A DNA stretch of 64,000 bases from Taibaiella chishuiensis (GTDB lineage Bacteria; Bacteroidota; Bacteroidia; Chitinophagales; Chitinophagaceae). A model generated the notes under the pieces. It saw only the letters and a program-made list of their open reading frames with translations, searched no databases and had not been told where the DNA came from. This document shows, in pieces, positions 25,134 through 34,363 of this stretch. A program made the translations under genes and the position numbers. The stretch is from NCBI RefSeq assembly GCF_003014535.1, contig NZ_PYGD01000001.1, positions 992,001 to 1,056,000 of the forward strand, given 5' to 3'. Every line of letters begins with the position of its first letter. Positions within the stretch are counted from its first letter, which is position 1.

Positions 25134-28100
25134 TCAGGACACCGGTACGGCCTTGGCTGCCTGCGCCACTTTGGAGGTGTAATATTTTTCCAGGAAATGG
25201 TAAATAAGCAGTTCATGTTTCCTTTGTTTGGCAACGAAAAGCCGGTTGAGGAACATGTGGATATAACTTGAAAGCAGGTCCCAGTGCTGGTTTTCGTTAC
25301 CCGACTCTTCGGCGGCAAGCCTTACGATCTCTGGCGCCAGTTCGCGGATGCGTGCTGAGCGCTGCCTGAAGATGTCGATCACATCCGCAATATCGTTCTG
25401 CTCGTCATCTTCATCGTTCAGGAACGATTCGATATCCTTCTGGAACCTGCGGTACTTATCATTCAGTTGTTTGTTCAGGAGTTTAGCGCCGCCAAATTCT
25501 TCTACGAAGCCCCGTTGCAGGTTGCCCAGCAGGTTCTTTTTCCATTCCAGGTTAAAGCCGAAGTCATCGAGCAGGATGTCGAGGCCGCGTGCAGCCAGCT
25601 TCCAGCGGTACTCTTCGCCCTCCGGCCCCTCCAGCATACTTACGATACCCAGTACGGCATGACTGTCGGCATCGAAGAGCTGTTCGCTCAGGGCCATGGT
25701 GCTTGCGCCGTAACGCTCTATTTCGCGGGTATAGGTATCGGTCTGTATCTTTTTGATCTGGCCTGCTTCGATATAAGGTTGCAGGTCGTCGAAGATCATG
25801 GTAAGCAATTGTTCGTTCTTCGAACGGTCGGCGCTGTTCAGGAACCGGAGCCTCAGGTGCGGGTTAGGATCGGCATAACGCAGGAAGAAGAAGGATTCGG
25901 CAAGACCTGCTTCTTTCCACTCCGGTATCTTTTCGGCAAAGTAGGTAGACAGCAGTTCTTCGGTAAGTGCATAACCGCAGTAGATCTTCACATACAGCCA
26001 TTCACTGCCCGGCGTATAGTTGCGGGGTATCGACTGCATCTGCTCCTGGTCGTGGAAGCGGGCCGCAGCCTTCTGTTCGGCGGTTACGGGTTTGTAGCGT
26101 AGCGGTATCAGCACTTCGTTGGTATACGCTCGGTTATCCGTATCGGTCACCATGCTTTCGTTTTCACCAAAGAGGAATTCCCGCAGCTTAACGGACTGGC
26201 GTTTCTTCACGAAGTCGAATAAGATCTCCAGGCTTTCGGGTTGTGTACAGTCGATCAGCAGTTCATTATCCGCATCGGCAATGGTTACCAGCGCCGGCAT
26301 ATTCCGTTCTTCGCGGTAGCGGGTAATATTTTCGACGATTTTATTTTTGTCCTTGGTCAGGGTATCCACATCTTTCTGTTTCAGCTCCCAGGTAGCCCTG
26401 CTGATGATGATGTTATGATACATAACGCGGGGCAGGTAAGGCTTGCCCGAACATACGCCCCAGTCCCAGTAGAAGCCGCTTCTTACGCCCTGCTGCTGCA
26501 GGTCGCAGAGAAACTTATAGGCGGGCAGGCTGTTATAGCCGTAGTTATGTGCAGAACTCAGCCGCGGTATAACGCGCTTATTCCATTTTTTACTTCTTAA
26601 AACGATATTGCCGCGCTGCACCGATACCATAAGGTCGGAAAGCGGCAACTGGTGTTCGGCGTCTACGCTCGCTACGCCCACATACGGAATCTCGTAAGGA
26701 CGCAGGATAGGCCGGATCAGTACATTGGTAGCCCGCGCCTCGGGGAAGTGTACCACCTCGGCAAAGATGGCATCCGGGTCGGTGGCTTCTTCTTCGCGCA
26801 GCAGGTCTTTTACTTTTTCGGTCATTTCTGTATCGCCGCTGCAGAAGCGGCCCAGCAGGTTGGCCGCAGAGGGGCCGCCCAGCGATTGCATACTGAACAG
26901 GTAATCCTGGCCTTCGGGCGCCCCGGGCGCCGCTTTGTGCAGGCTGCCGAAGAGGAAGCAACTGCTGGCAAAATTCAGGTTATCTGTTTTGCCGAAGGGT
27001 TTCAGGTCTTCGTCGGTAATGTGTACGGTGGTCAGCCGGTCTTTGATAAACTGCTCGTACTTGTCTAAGCTGAGTTGTTGTAACGGAGTCCAGTTGATGG
27101 TGCTGGGGCCATTGCTGCCGCCGCCGGCCATAATATCTTCTACGAAAGGCGTATGGAACGAGTTGTCGATACTGGCGCCGTAACCGATGCCGGTCTCAGC
27201 ATCGAGCGCCAGGTTCAGCGGTATTTCCTGGCCGTCGTACAGCTCGTTCAGTTTATTGCCGAAATTAGTAAGCTCTGTATTGCCCTGTGGATAACTGTTA
27301 CAGATGGCCAGCAGCTTGGAGAGCTTTTGTGTAATGTCGTTTACCATATCGGCGCTCAGCGTGCAGTGGCTGGTGCTTTTAAACAGGTCGATCTGCAGCA
27401 GGTCCTTGGGCAGGGCAATGGGAAAGTCGGTTTCGCATTGCTGGTGGATCTCCGAAAGGCGCTCCTGGTCATAATCCTGTTTGCTGAACAGGACGGAGAG
27501 CGCCAGCAGCTGGTCCCTGAGGGCTTTGGCATCGGCGATGCTTTCCAGCCGGTCGATGAGCAGGGGCAGGTTGCCGGGCCCGGTTATTTTAGGTTCCATT
27601 TCCGAGATCAGCAGCTGCGCGTCGATCAGTTCGTTCACAAAGCCTTCTGCTTCTTCCTGCGCAATGCTGTCGTCTTCGGCCAGGATCAGTTGTACCATCT
27701 CGCCGATCGTCAGGCCCGCCTGGGCCTTTTCGATGATCTGTTCGATAAACACCGAGTTGGTAATGGAGCTCAGCAGGTATTTACGCCGGTTATTGTTGAT
27801 GGTATATTCGGCGTAGCGAAATTTATCGCCGATCTTATACACGCTGTTATTGGTATAGAACCGGAGTTCTTTACGGATATATACCTCTTTGAGGATATAA
27901 CTGCAGACTTTGGTATAGTAGTCCATATCCAGCCTTACCTGCTGGATAGCCTCGCCGGGACCGTTTATGGTAAGCTGTGTTTCGGCGCCTATCGTACCCA
28001 GGCTACAACCGGCAAATACACCGTAAGGGGTGCTGCGGGAACAGGCGCGTACCCAGTATTTATATAAGGAAGACTTCAGTTTATTGATCTTCTTTTCGTT

Positions 28101-28292
28101 GAATTCGCCGGGTTGTTCGATAAACCGGTTCAGTTCTTTTACCAGTTCCCGCGAGCCGATGTACAAGGCATAAGCAAACTCGGGTTTGCCGGCAATCAGT
28201 TGTGCCGGATCTTTTTCAAAGATATCCTTGTATTGGGCAACCGGGAAAAGCGGTGTTCTTAAGACGAAAAAATCAGATGACGTTAGTGGCAT
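25134..28292 (-). CDS. Full-length class I lanthipeptide dehydratase (LanB2)
   Basis: The 1052-residue protein has the N-terminal glutamylation domain (YWVRACSRSTPYGVFAG near residue 75; 'SAHNYGYNSLPAYKFLCDLQ' ~575) and the C-terminal elimination domain starting 'SEWLYVKIYCG' (~760) with the canonical 'FFFLRYADPNPHLRLRF'. It ends SYIHMFLNRLFVAKQRKHELLIYHFLEKYY. It is clearly homologous to LanB1 but diverged along its length, so not a recent copy. It lies 214 bases after precursor 4 and a hairpin, and pairs with LanC3 and precursors 4 and 5. Confidence 0.95.
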   Translation of the reverse strand: MPLTSSDFFVLRTPLFPVAQYKDIFEKDPAQLIAGKPEFAYALYIGSRELVKELNRFIEQPGEFNEKKINKLKSSLYKYWVRACSRSTPYGVFAGCSLGTIGAETQLTINGPGEAIQQVRLDMDYYTKVCSYILKEVYIRKELRFYTNNSVYKIGDKFRYAEYTINNNRRKYLLSSITNSVFIEQIIEKAQAGLTIGEMVQLILAEDDSIAQEEAEGFVNELIDAQLLISEMEPKITGPGNLPLLIDRLESIADAKALRDQLLALSVLFSKQDYDQERLSEIHQQCETDFPIALPKDLLQIDLFKSTSHCTLSADMVNDITQKLSKLLAICNSYPQGNTELTNFGNKLNELYDGQEIPLNLALDAETGIGYGASIDNSFHTPFVEDIMAGGGSNGPSTINWTPLQQLSLDKYEQFIKDRLTTVHITDEDLKPFGKTDNLNFASSCFLFGSLHKAAPGAPEGQDYLFSMQSLGGPSAANLLGRFCSGDTEMTEKVKDLLREEEATDPDAIFAEVVHFPEARATNVLIRPILRPYEIPYVGVASVDAEHQLPLSDLMVSVQRGNIVLRSKKWNKRVIPRLSSAHNYGYNSLPAYKFLCDLQQQGVRSGFYWDWGVCSGKPYLPRVMYHNIIISRATWELKQKDVDTLTKDKNKIVENITRYREERNMPALVTIADADNELLIDCTQPESLEILFDFVKKRQSVKLREFLFGENESMVTDTDNRAYTNEVLIPLRYKPVTAEQKAAARFHDQEQMQSIPRNYTPGSEWLYVKIYCGYALTEELLSTYFAEKIPEWKEAGLAESFFFLRYADPNPHLRLRFLNSADRSKNEQLLTMIFDDLQPYIEAGQIKKIQTDTYTREIERYGASTMALSEQLFDADSHAVLGIVSMLEGPEGEEYRWKLAARGLDILLDDFGFNLEWKKNLLGNLQRGFVEEFGGAKLLNKQLNDKYRRFQKDIESFLNDEDDEQNDIADVIDIFRQRSARIRELAPEIVRLAAEESGNENQHWDLLSSYIHMFLNRLFVAKQRKHELLIYHFLEKYYTSKVAQAAKAVPVS

Positions 28293-28455
28293 AGGTAATA
28301 AAAATAGGGTCCAATGATGTATTCAAATATAAGTATATGCCCCGGGAAATGTGTAATAAAAAGGACGAAACCTTGTTTTTACGTGATTTCCGGTAGGGGC
28401 AGCTAAGGGTATCCGGGTAGGCCGGGACCAGGCCCGGTAGCGATACATAGGAAGG

Positions 28456-28495
28456 ATAACCGGGCAAAGCGCATTCCTGTCTTTTGCCCGGTTAT
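28456..28495 (-). terminator. Hairpin after lanthipeptide precursor 4
   Basis: A perfect 13-bp stem ATAACCGGGCAAA / TTTGCCCGGTTAT with a 14-base loop starts 12 bases after the precursor stop and precedes LanB2. There is no T tract on the minus strand, so attenuation or mRNA 3'-end protection are both possible. Confidence 0.7.
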
Positions 28496-28506
28496 TGATC
28501 CTGTTT

Positions 28507-28710
28507 TTAATTGCATTGCCCGCCCGGACCTTCCAGGGTATTGGCGGGGCACTTGTTACAGTTGGTCTGGTAACGTGTGTATACGCAGTATACCCGGTCG
28601 GTATACAGGTCGCCGCCTACAACCGCCCTTTGCTGGCCGGTATGCAGTGCTGCAATGGTTCCTTTATCGAGGAACAGTTTTTTGCCGAATGCTACTTTTC
28701 TTTTTTTCAT
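28507..28710 (-). CDS. Class I lanthipeptide precursor 4
   Basis: From the ATG at 28710 (MKKRKVAFGKKLFLDKGTIAAL) the peptide is 67 residues. An ATG two codons earlier is also possible. The leader has the K-LxLxKxTIAxL pattern of Bacteroidota class I lanthipeptides and ends RAVVGG at residue 33. The 34-residue core DLYTDRVYC... has four Thr, no Ser and four Cys (VYC, NCNKC, QCN), a balanced set for up to four methyllanthionines. It has no poly-Gly run, unlike precursors 1-3. It lies between LanC3 and LanB2. Confidence 0.87.
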   Translation of the reverse strand: MKKRKVAFGKKLFLDKGTIAALHTGQQRAVVGGDLYTDRVYCVYTRYQTNCNKCPANTLEGPGGQCN

Positions 28711-28831
28711 AACCATTGGGTTTTTAAATGTTAATAAAAAAAGCATTGTTGCCGCAAGTCCGTATATACGGGCCTTTGGGGGTAGAAGCCAGCCAGGGCC
28801 GGGGCATCGAGCCGACCGGGTAACCCTGCTG

Positions 28832-30034
28832 CTAAGAGATCAGCAGCGATTCGTCCCAGTGCAGGGGCTCGTCCACATGGCGGGAGATAAGGCTAAGGCC
28901 CGTACCGGCGCTGCCATCCAGGAAGTCCCAGCGGTATTGCCATTTGTCGTCCTTGCCTTGCCATACGCTGATGCCGCGTTCTGCGGGATTCTCCGAGAAG
29001 CGGATCATTTCGTTGGTCATCTCGTACCAGTCCTCCGCGCATTTAAAAAAGGCGCGGTCGTTGGTGGCATGCCAGAACCTCAGGTACATGGCTGCATTGC
29101 CGGCTGCTCCATGGCAGAGGCAGGCATCCAGTATACCCGCCGATTCGCGGGTAACGCGCTTGGTATTGTGCATCAGTATATTCAGGGCTTTGGTCTGCCA
29201 GCGTTGTTCCTGGAACTGTTCGCCGCAATACCATAAGGCAATGGCGACATTGATATCGCCATAACACCAGGATATGCGGCTGTAGTTCGATTCGCCCAGG
29301 CTGGCGGGGTAGAGCGGGTCCAGCGGACCTGAGATCTTATTCTCGTGGTTCAGGATAAACTCCATCGAACCGTATACCAGTTCCTGGCAGGTTTTCCGGG
29401 CTATACCGGCTTTATGGATCTTGGCCAGTATGATCTGCATGGAACAGGTACCGTGCGCCAGGCTAAAGGCATCGGTGCCGGTGGGCGACGGCGGGTCGGT
29501 ATGATAATAGAAGATCGGCATGCTCAGGCCCTGCGGTGTTTGCAGGCAAACGGCGGATAGGCAGTTGACAAACTTTTCGAGATGTGCTTTTACCTCGGGC
29601 CTGTGGCTGAAGGGCACCAGGAAATTACAGATACCACCGCTGCCATGCAGCAGGTCGAAATTGTTTACCGACAGGTGGTAATCGCTTTCCATAATGGCGG
29701 CACGTATAAAGTCGGAAGCCAGGTCTTCGAGATCCAGTTCTACAAATTCGTATTTATGCAGGTGGTGCAGCAGCCAGAAGGGGCCTGTAAGCCCGTTGCA
29801 ATAGGTAAAGGTACTGGTGGGGCCGGCCTGGAGCTCGTTATAGAGCTCTTCCATAAAGGGGATGGCATTGTCCTGTGTATCGTCTACATACTGTTCGTAG
29901 TAAAACATATAGAACAGGGCGCCCCATGCACCTTTAAACATATTAGGGCCTGCTTCCTTCAGCAGTTCTTTGTCGGAGATGACACGGAGCAGATCTTTAT
30001 AGATAAGCTCCTGGTTTTTTTCTAGGGTGATCAT
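28832..30034 (-). CDS. Lanthionine synthetase C-family cyclase (LanC3)
   Basis: The 400-residue protein starts MITLEKNQELIYKDLL at an ATG. Zinc ligands are Cys257 in WCYGDIN and Cys307-His308 in LCHGAAG. The C-terminal repeat 'LDGSAGTGLSLISRH' completes the toroid. It lies between precursors 5 and 4 in the minus-strand order HTH-P5-LanC3-P4-LanB2, so it should act with LanB2 on both. Sequence between the motifs differs widely from LanC1 and LanC2, pointing to an older split. Confidence 0.92.
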   Translation of the reverse strand: MITLEKNQELIYKDLLRVISDKELLKEAGPNMFKGAWGALFYMFYYEQYVDDTQDNAIPFMEELYNELQAGPTSTFTYCNGLTGPFWLLHHLHKYEFVELDLEDLASDFIRAAIMESDYHLSVNNFDLLHGSGGICNFLVPFSHRPEVKAHLEKFVNCLSAVCLQTPQGLSMPIFYYHTDPPSPTGTDAFSLAHGTCSMQIILAKIHKAGIARKTCQELVYGSMEFILNHENKISGPLDPLYPASLGESNYSRISWCYGDINVAIALWYCGEQFQEQRWQTKALNILMHNTKRVTRESAGILDACLCHGAAGNAAMYLRFWHATNDRAFFKCAEDWYEMTNEMIRFSENPAERGISVWQGKDDKWQYRWDFLDGSAGTGLSLISRHVDEPLHWDESLLIS

Positions 30035-30154
30035 GTATGTTTTGCAATTGATAGGATACTAATATAACAACTTTAAGCTGATTTACGTGCAAGCGTTCTG
30101 AATTCTTAGCGCATTTTAATGTGCCGTTGGTAAGCCCGGTTGCGTATGGAGCGT

Positions 30155-30188
30155 CAAATGCCTGTAGCGGTTAGCATACAGGCATTTG
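30155..30188 (-). terminator. Hairpin after lanthipeptide precursor 5
   Basis: A perfect 12-bp stem CAAATGCCTGTA / TACAGGCATTTG with a 10-base loop begins 25 bases after the precursor stop, before LanC3. No T tract follows on the minus strand. Confidence 0.7.
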
Positions 30189-30213
30189 TAATCGTTTGTC
30201 GTGCTGGCAGGGT

Positions 30214-30441
30214 TTAAGATGCGCAGGCAATGTTTACCGATACCTCGTACACGGGGCAGCATTGGGTCAGGTCGATGCCCAGGCCAAGCGTCCGGCAGTT
30301 ATCATTATGGGTGGCCACTACGCAGCCTTCGTGCAGGGACGCTCCGCCCAGTATATTGTTTTGTGCTGTGTTGTTCAATGCGGCAAGGGTTGCTTTGCTG
30401 AAGGTCAGTTTACCGGATAAGTTCAGGGTCTTTCGTTTCAT
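30214..30441 (-). CDS. Class I lanthipeptide precursor 5
   Basis: From the ATG at 30441 (MKRKTLNLSGKLTFSKATLAAL) the peptide is 75 residues. The leader pattern LxxxK-xTLAAL is like precursor 4 and ends NNILGG at residue 33. The 42-residue core ASLHEGC... has five Cys (EGC, DNC, QCC, IAC) and six Ser/Thr. It begins 19 bases after the end of the small HTH gene, so the two are probably transcribed together. Confidence 0.86.
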   Translation of the reverse strand: MKRKTLNLSGKLTFSKATLAALNNTAQNNILGGASLHEGCVVATHNDNCRTLGLGIDLTQCCPVYEVSVNIACAS

Positions 30442-30460
30442 TGTTGGTTGTTGAGGTTGG

Positions 30461-30769
30461 TTAGTGTGTAACAAGGTACACGGGTTTGGGAATGCGGGTA
30501 CTTGCCTGTCCGCCGAGGATCTTAAGGATGTTGAGATCGCCAACGGTTATGCTAAAATTAACCTTTACATGATCGGTATAATAATAGCTTTGTGCCGAGC
30601 GGCAATATTCAATCGGTAGCCCGTCCTCGCGCAAACTGCGGATGATTCTTTTGGCTTGCCAGCCCGTAACGCCGATTTTTTTTCCAAGGAGTTGCGGGGG
30701 CCCTGTGGCTCTTCTTCTGATCAGTTCGTCGATGTACGCGAATGATTCATTGTGTTTTTTAATTTTCAT
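30461..30769 (-). CDS. Small helix-turn-helix protein at the head of the P5 operon
   Basis: With the ATG at 30769 (MKIKKHNESFAYIDELI) the protein is 102 residues. An in-frame start at 30874 would add a low-complexity Lys/Leu stretch. Residues ~13-65 (YIDELIRRRATGPPQLLGKKIGV...AKRIIRSLREDGLPIEYC) look like a winged helix-turn-helix of the HTH_11 kind with a wing 'RSAQSYYYTD'. It stops 19 bases before precursor 5. It could be a local regulator of the lanthipeptide operon. Family assignment is by eye only. Confidence 0.6.
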   Translation of the reverse strand: MKIKKHNESFAYIDELIRRRATGPPQLLGKKIGVTGWQAKRIIRSLREDGLPIEYCRSAQSYYYTDHVKVNFSITVGDLNILKILGGQASTRIPKPVYLVTH

Positions 30770-30998
30770 AAGTTTTTTTGGATCATTTAAGAGTAAAGAT
30801 TGCTTTTCAGTATGCTTAATCTCAATGAGTAAGGGCATTGCCTGTATAGAAAAGAATTTCAGAGGCGGATGCACCGGTTAAAAACCAGTCATCGAATTTA
30901 AAGATTTCCTATGCGAACATGCCTGATTTATGATAAAAATTTTTTATAATTGCAGGCGTTTTTTTTCGAATCACTAAAAAAATATCAGGATAACAGAT

Positions 30999-31415
30999 AT
31001 GGAAATGGTTAATGGATTTGAAATACTTAAAAAAAGGGTAGGGGCTAATATTAAAAAGATCCGTTTGATAAAAGGTATAGAAGTGAAAATGCTTTGCCTG
31101 GATCTGCAGATCTCTCCGGCCGCCTACAGTAATATAGAAAGGGGGGTTACGGATATCACGGTCACTAAGCTGGCCCTGCTAGCCGATTACCTGAAGGTTT
31201 CCTACGACCAGATCCTCGACTTCGAGCATCATACCCAATTTGGCGATGGCCCCGAACAGCAGGCCGATAAGGAGCCTGCTATGGCTACGGAACAGCATAT
31301 GGAGGGCTATATGGTGGCGTTGGAACAGGCCAAAGAGGAGAACAGGTTCCTGCGGGAACAAAACAGCAAACTGCTGAATATGCTCGCGCAACAGCAGGAC
31401 CTGGTAAAAAAATAA
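30999..31415 (+). CDS. XRE-type HTH regulator with C-terminal coiled coil
   Basis: The 138-residue protein starts MEMVNGFEILKKRVGANIKKIR. Residues ~10-70 are an HTH_3 domain ('IKKIRLIKGIEVKMLCLDLQISPAAYSNIERGVTDITVTKLALLADYLKVSYDQIL'-like order, with the S/IERG recognition end). Residues ~95-138 form a heptad-rich helix (YMVALEQAKEENRFLREQNSKLLNMLAQ). It starts divergently from the small HTH gene and is followed after 59 bases by the Cys-motif protein. It marks the edge of the RiPP block, but no link to it is shown. Confidence 0.85.
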   Translation: MEMVNGFEILKKRVGANIKKIRLIKGIEVKMLCLDLQISPAAYSNIERGVTDITVTKLALLADYLKVSYDQILDFEHHTQFGDGPEQQADKEPAMATEQHMEGYMVALEQAKEENRFLREQNSKLLNMLAQQQDLVKK

Positions 31416-31474
31416 AAGTGGTCCTTATGCAATCGTCCGGGTACCCGCATCTAATGGGTATAAAACGAAAGGAC

Positions 31475-32020
31475 ATGGAAAATAAGATCAGCATCCCCAA
31501 ACCCTGCCACGAAAACTGGAACGCCATGCTGCCCGAAGAGCAGGGCAGGTTCTGCCTGAGCTGCAGCAAAACGGTAATCGATTTCTCCGGCTGGGAACCC
31601 GAAGCGATACTCGACTACCTGCGCAACCGTAAGGAGGAACGCGTATGCGGACGTTTTAACCTGGAACAGGTAGCCACGCTTCCTCCCAAAGAAGACCTGC
31701 TGAACCGCGTGGTACGGGCGCAGATGCCACTATTGCGTAAGATCGCTGCGGTAATCGTATTGAGCTTTGGCCTGCTGCATGCCGGTGAAAGCCAGGCGCA
31801 ACATATGTTGGGTAAGGTAAAAGCGCCGCAGGCCACAGAACAGGTACAGGCAGCGCCGGTAGATACCGCCGTAACCGCGGTTGATACGGCACGGCCCGAA
31901 CCCCAGATTATGGGTATGATCGCCTTGCCGCCCAAACCACCTAAGGAACCCAGAAACGGGCATAAGCCGGTGAAGCAAAAAACGGCAAAGGAAAAGGCTG
32001 TAGCCCCGAAGCAGAGATAA
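31475..32020 (+). CDS. Hypothetical protein with N-terminal Cys motif and one membrane helix
   Basis: The ATG at 31475 has an AAAGGA just before it and gives 181 residues (MENKISIPKPCHENW). The N-terminus holds the pattern PCHENW...GRFCLSCSKTVIDFSGW, three or four Cys/His that may bind a metal, followed by 'RVCGRF'. This motif recurs in uncharacterised Chitinophagaceae proteins. A single hydrophobic helix (LLRKIAAVIVLSFGLLHAGESQA, ~85-108) is followed by a Pro/Lys-rich tail (PPKPPKEPRNGHKPVKQK). It is probably inner-membrane anchored. Function unknown. Confidence 0.7.
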   Translation: MENKISIPKPCHENWNAMLPEEQGRFCLSCSKTVIDFSGWEPEAILDYLRNRKEERVCGRFNLEQVATLPPKEDLLNRVVRAQMPLLRKIAAVIVLSFGLLHAGESQAQHMLGKVKAPQATEQVQAAPVDTAVTAVDTARPEPQIMGMIALPPKPPKEPRNGHKPVKQKTAKEKAVAPKQR

Positions 32021-32041
32021 TAGCCGGCCTTGCCACTGCTA

Positions 32042-33259
32042 TCAATGCAGGGTCCAACCCAGCAACAGCCAGCCCAGCACGATCAGCGGTGCGGGTATCT
32101 TGGAGAATTGCAGCAGGCAGAAGGTGATGATAACCACGACAAGACTCATAAAATCGAAACCGGTCCGGTTGATCTCCATAAACAGGATAATACCGGAAGC
32201 CCAGATCACCCCTACGATAACGGCATTGATACCCTCGAGCGCACGATAGATAATAACGTGTTGCTTGAGGTTCTGGTAAATGGGAAAGAGGAAAAACAAC
32301 AGCAGGGTGCTGGGCAGGAATATGGCGATAATGCTTACGGCGCTGCCCGCTGCCTGCCATAGCGGCCCATAGGTGCTCATGGCAATACCACCAGTATAGG
32401 CGCAGATCGAAAATACCGGTCCGGGCATGGCCTGTACCACGCCAAAACCGGTCATCAGCTCGCCGGAGGTCATATAGGGGTTATGCCCGCGCTTCAGGGG
32501 CAGGTTCACGAACTGGGCCAGCATCATGGGTATCAGGGCCTGGCCTCCCCCGAATACGGTGCTGCCGAAACGGTAAAAGTTCTCAAACAGGTTAAAGAGC
32601 CGGCGATGCTCCCAATGCTGGCGCCGCGCAATCTCGCTGAGGATACCGGCGATAAGGAATACCAATACGAATAGCCAGATATTGATCCAGCGGATCGGCT
32701 TGGGTTTGCTTACCTGTGTTACGATACGCTTGTCGCTGAAGTTGGAAATAAAGCCCGCGACCACCAGCAGTATCGGGAAGATCCAGGGAGAGCGTATCAG
32801 TACGGTGGCCAAAATACCGCCGGCCATAATGCCGTAAGTGGCGATATTGCGCACACTCTTACGCATCATACGCATGGCGGCATAACAAACAAAACCTACC
32901 GACATGGGTTTCACATACAGGAACAGGTTGGTCTGTACATTGCGCGTATCGATATAATAAACCAGGAAGGACAGGGCCGACATCAGTAAGGTAGCCGGCA
33001 ATATCCAGATCAGCAGGGTAAGGATAGCCAGGGGTATGCCGCCTCTTTTCCAGCCGATCAGCATCACGGTCTGCGTGGACGAAGGCCCCGGCAACATCTG
33101 GCAAAATGCATTGTATTCGACCAGCTCTTCTTCCGTAACATCTTTCCGCTTCTGCACAAATGTTTTTACCATCATACCGATATGTCCCTGCGGACCGCCA
33201 AACGCCGTAAGCGAATAGGCAAATACCGCTTTAAGAAAAGGAATATGACGGAACAACAT
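32042..33259 (-). CDS. chrA: Chromate transporter, fused two-domain (ChrA family)
   Basis: The 405-residue membrane protein has two homologous halves. The first has [11 protein letters not shown] and '[16 protein letters not shown]', the second [11 protein letters not shown] and '[17 protein letters not shown]'. These are the repeated GGP/PGP signatures of the CHR family. About 10-12 hydrophobic segments are visible. Known ChrA proteins export chromate in exchange for protons. It converges with the Cys-motif gene (22-base gap) and stands alone. Confidence 0.9.
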   Translation of the reverse strand: MLFRHIPFLKAVFAYSLTAFGGPQGHIGMMVKTFVQKRKDVTEEELVEYNAFCQMLPGPSSTQTVMLIGWKRGGIPLAILTLLIWILPATLLMSALSFLVYYIDTRNVQTNLFLYVKPMSVGFVCYAAMRMMRKSVRNIATYGIMAGGILATVLIRSPWIFPILLVVAGFISNFSDKRIVTQVSKPKPIRWINIWLFVLVFLIAGILSEIARRQHWEHRRLFNLFENFYRFGSTVFGGGQALIPMMLAQFVNLPLKRGHNPYMTSGELMTGFGVVQAMPGPVFSICAYTGGIAMSTYGPLWQAAGSAVSIIAIFLPSTLLLFFLFPIYQNLKQHVIIYRALEGINAVIVGVIWASGIILFMEINRTGFDFMSLVVVIITFCLLQFSKIPAPLIVLGWLLLGWTLH

Positions 33260-33313
33260 AGGGATGATTAAGACTGATCGGGTTAAGGTAAACGGGCTGG
33301 GTGTAACAGGACG

Positions 33314-34153
33314 CTAGACCTGGTCCATGCGGATCACTTCCCCGGCCCTGATGCCTCTTTCGGTCTGCTCCAGGTTGCACAGTTCGGTAGCGGCATCGTG
33401 TTCAAAAAACAGGAGCCAGTTATGGTCTGCGGCTTCTTTCAACAGCTTCTTCTTTTCGTTGAGGGTATCGAGCGGGCGCATATCATAACCCATAATCCAG
33501 GGCAGCGATATGTGGGCCTTGCTGGGCAGCAGGTCGGCGGCATAGAGTATGGTTTGTCCTTTATAGGCGATCTGTGGCAGCATCATGGCTTCAGTATGCC
33601 CGTTCACATAACGGATCCGGATGTCTTTCATCCATTCTTCGCCATCAGCTGTAGTGATCATCTCCAGTTGCCCGCTTTCCTGTAAAGGCATAATGTTCTC
33701 CTTCAGGAAAGAGGCTTTCTCGCGGTCGTTGGGATGTACCGCCCAATCCCAATGCGCCTCATTACTCCAGTATTTTGCGTTTTTAAACACGGGAGCGAGT
33801 TTATCGCCATCGCGTTTTACGGCGCCGCCTACATGGTCGAAGTGCAGGTGGGTAAGGAATACATCGGTAATATCATCAAGACCGAAGCCTTTCTGACGGA
33901 TCGATTTTTCCAGGCTGTCGTTGCCATGCAGGTAATAGTGGCTGAAAAATTTTTCGTCCTGTTTGTCGCCAATGCCGGTGTCTACCAGGATCAAACGGTT
34001 GTCGTGTTCGATCAGCAGGCAGCGCATAGCCCAGCTGCACATATTGTTTTCGTCGGCAGGGTTTTGCTTGTTCCACATGCTTTTGGGCACTACGCCATGC
34101 ATAGCGCCGCCATCCAGCTTAAACAGTCCGGTATCTATCGTATGTAATTGCAT
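33314..34153 (-). CDS. Metallo-beta-lactamase-fold hydrolase
   Basis: The ATG at 34153 (MQLHTIDTGLFKLDGGAMH) is preferred, giving 279 residues. Further upstream starts at 34180 and beyond add sequence with no similarity to the fold. The metal site is clear: THLHFDHVGG (HxHxDH), a third His in 'VNGHTEAMM', Asp in 'LYAADLLPS' and His in 'FFEHDAA'. The arrangement resembles lactonase/quorum-quenching-type and other small-ester MBL hydrolases. The substrate is unknown. It is divergent from the beta-helix gene and separate from the RiPP block. Confidence 0.85.
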   Translation of the reverse strand: MQLHTIDTGLFKLDGGAMHGVVPKSMWNKQNPADENNMCSWAMRCLLIEHDNRLILVDTGIGDKQDEKFFSHYYLHGNDSLEKSIRQKGFGLDDITDVFLTHLHFDHVGGAVKRDGDKLAPVFKNAKYWSNEAHWDWAVHPNDREKASFLKENIMPLQESGQLEMITTADGEEWMKDIRIRYVNGHTEAMMLPQIAYKGQTILYAADLLPSKAHISLPWIMGYDMRPLDTLNEKKKLLKEAADHNWLLFFEHDAATELCNLEQTERGIRAGEVIRMDQV

Positions 34154-34312
34154 AAATTGAGGCTTGAAAAATGACGGCATAAAAGTAACGATTTGCGCCG
34201 TTTTATGGCTCAATACCGGCTTATAGTTTTCAAATAAGGCCGTTGCAGCGTCAACATGTTCGTGTTGCAACCGGCGATGGGGAACAGTCCTGGTTCCGGG
34301 AGCCTGCCGGCA

Positions 34313-34344
34313 TTTAGAGATACTGCGTTTTTTATCTACTTTCG
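34313..34344 (+). promoter_or_regulatory. Candidate promoter of the beta-helix gene
   Basis: TTTA (34313-34316), a 20-base spacer and TACTTTCG (34337-34344) approximate the Bacteroidota TTTG-N19/20-TAnnTTTG pattern. GCGGCC directly follows, as it does at the promoter before the barrel gene at 53706. Confidence 0.45.
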
Positions 34345-34363
34345 CGGCCTCAACCAATACACC

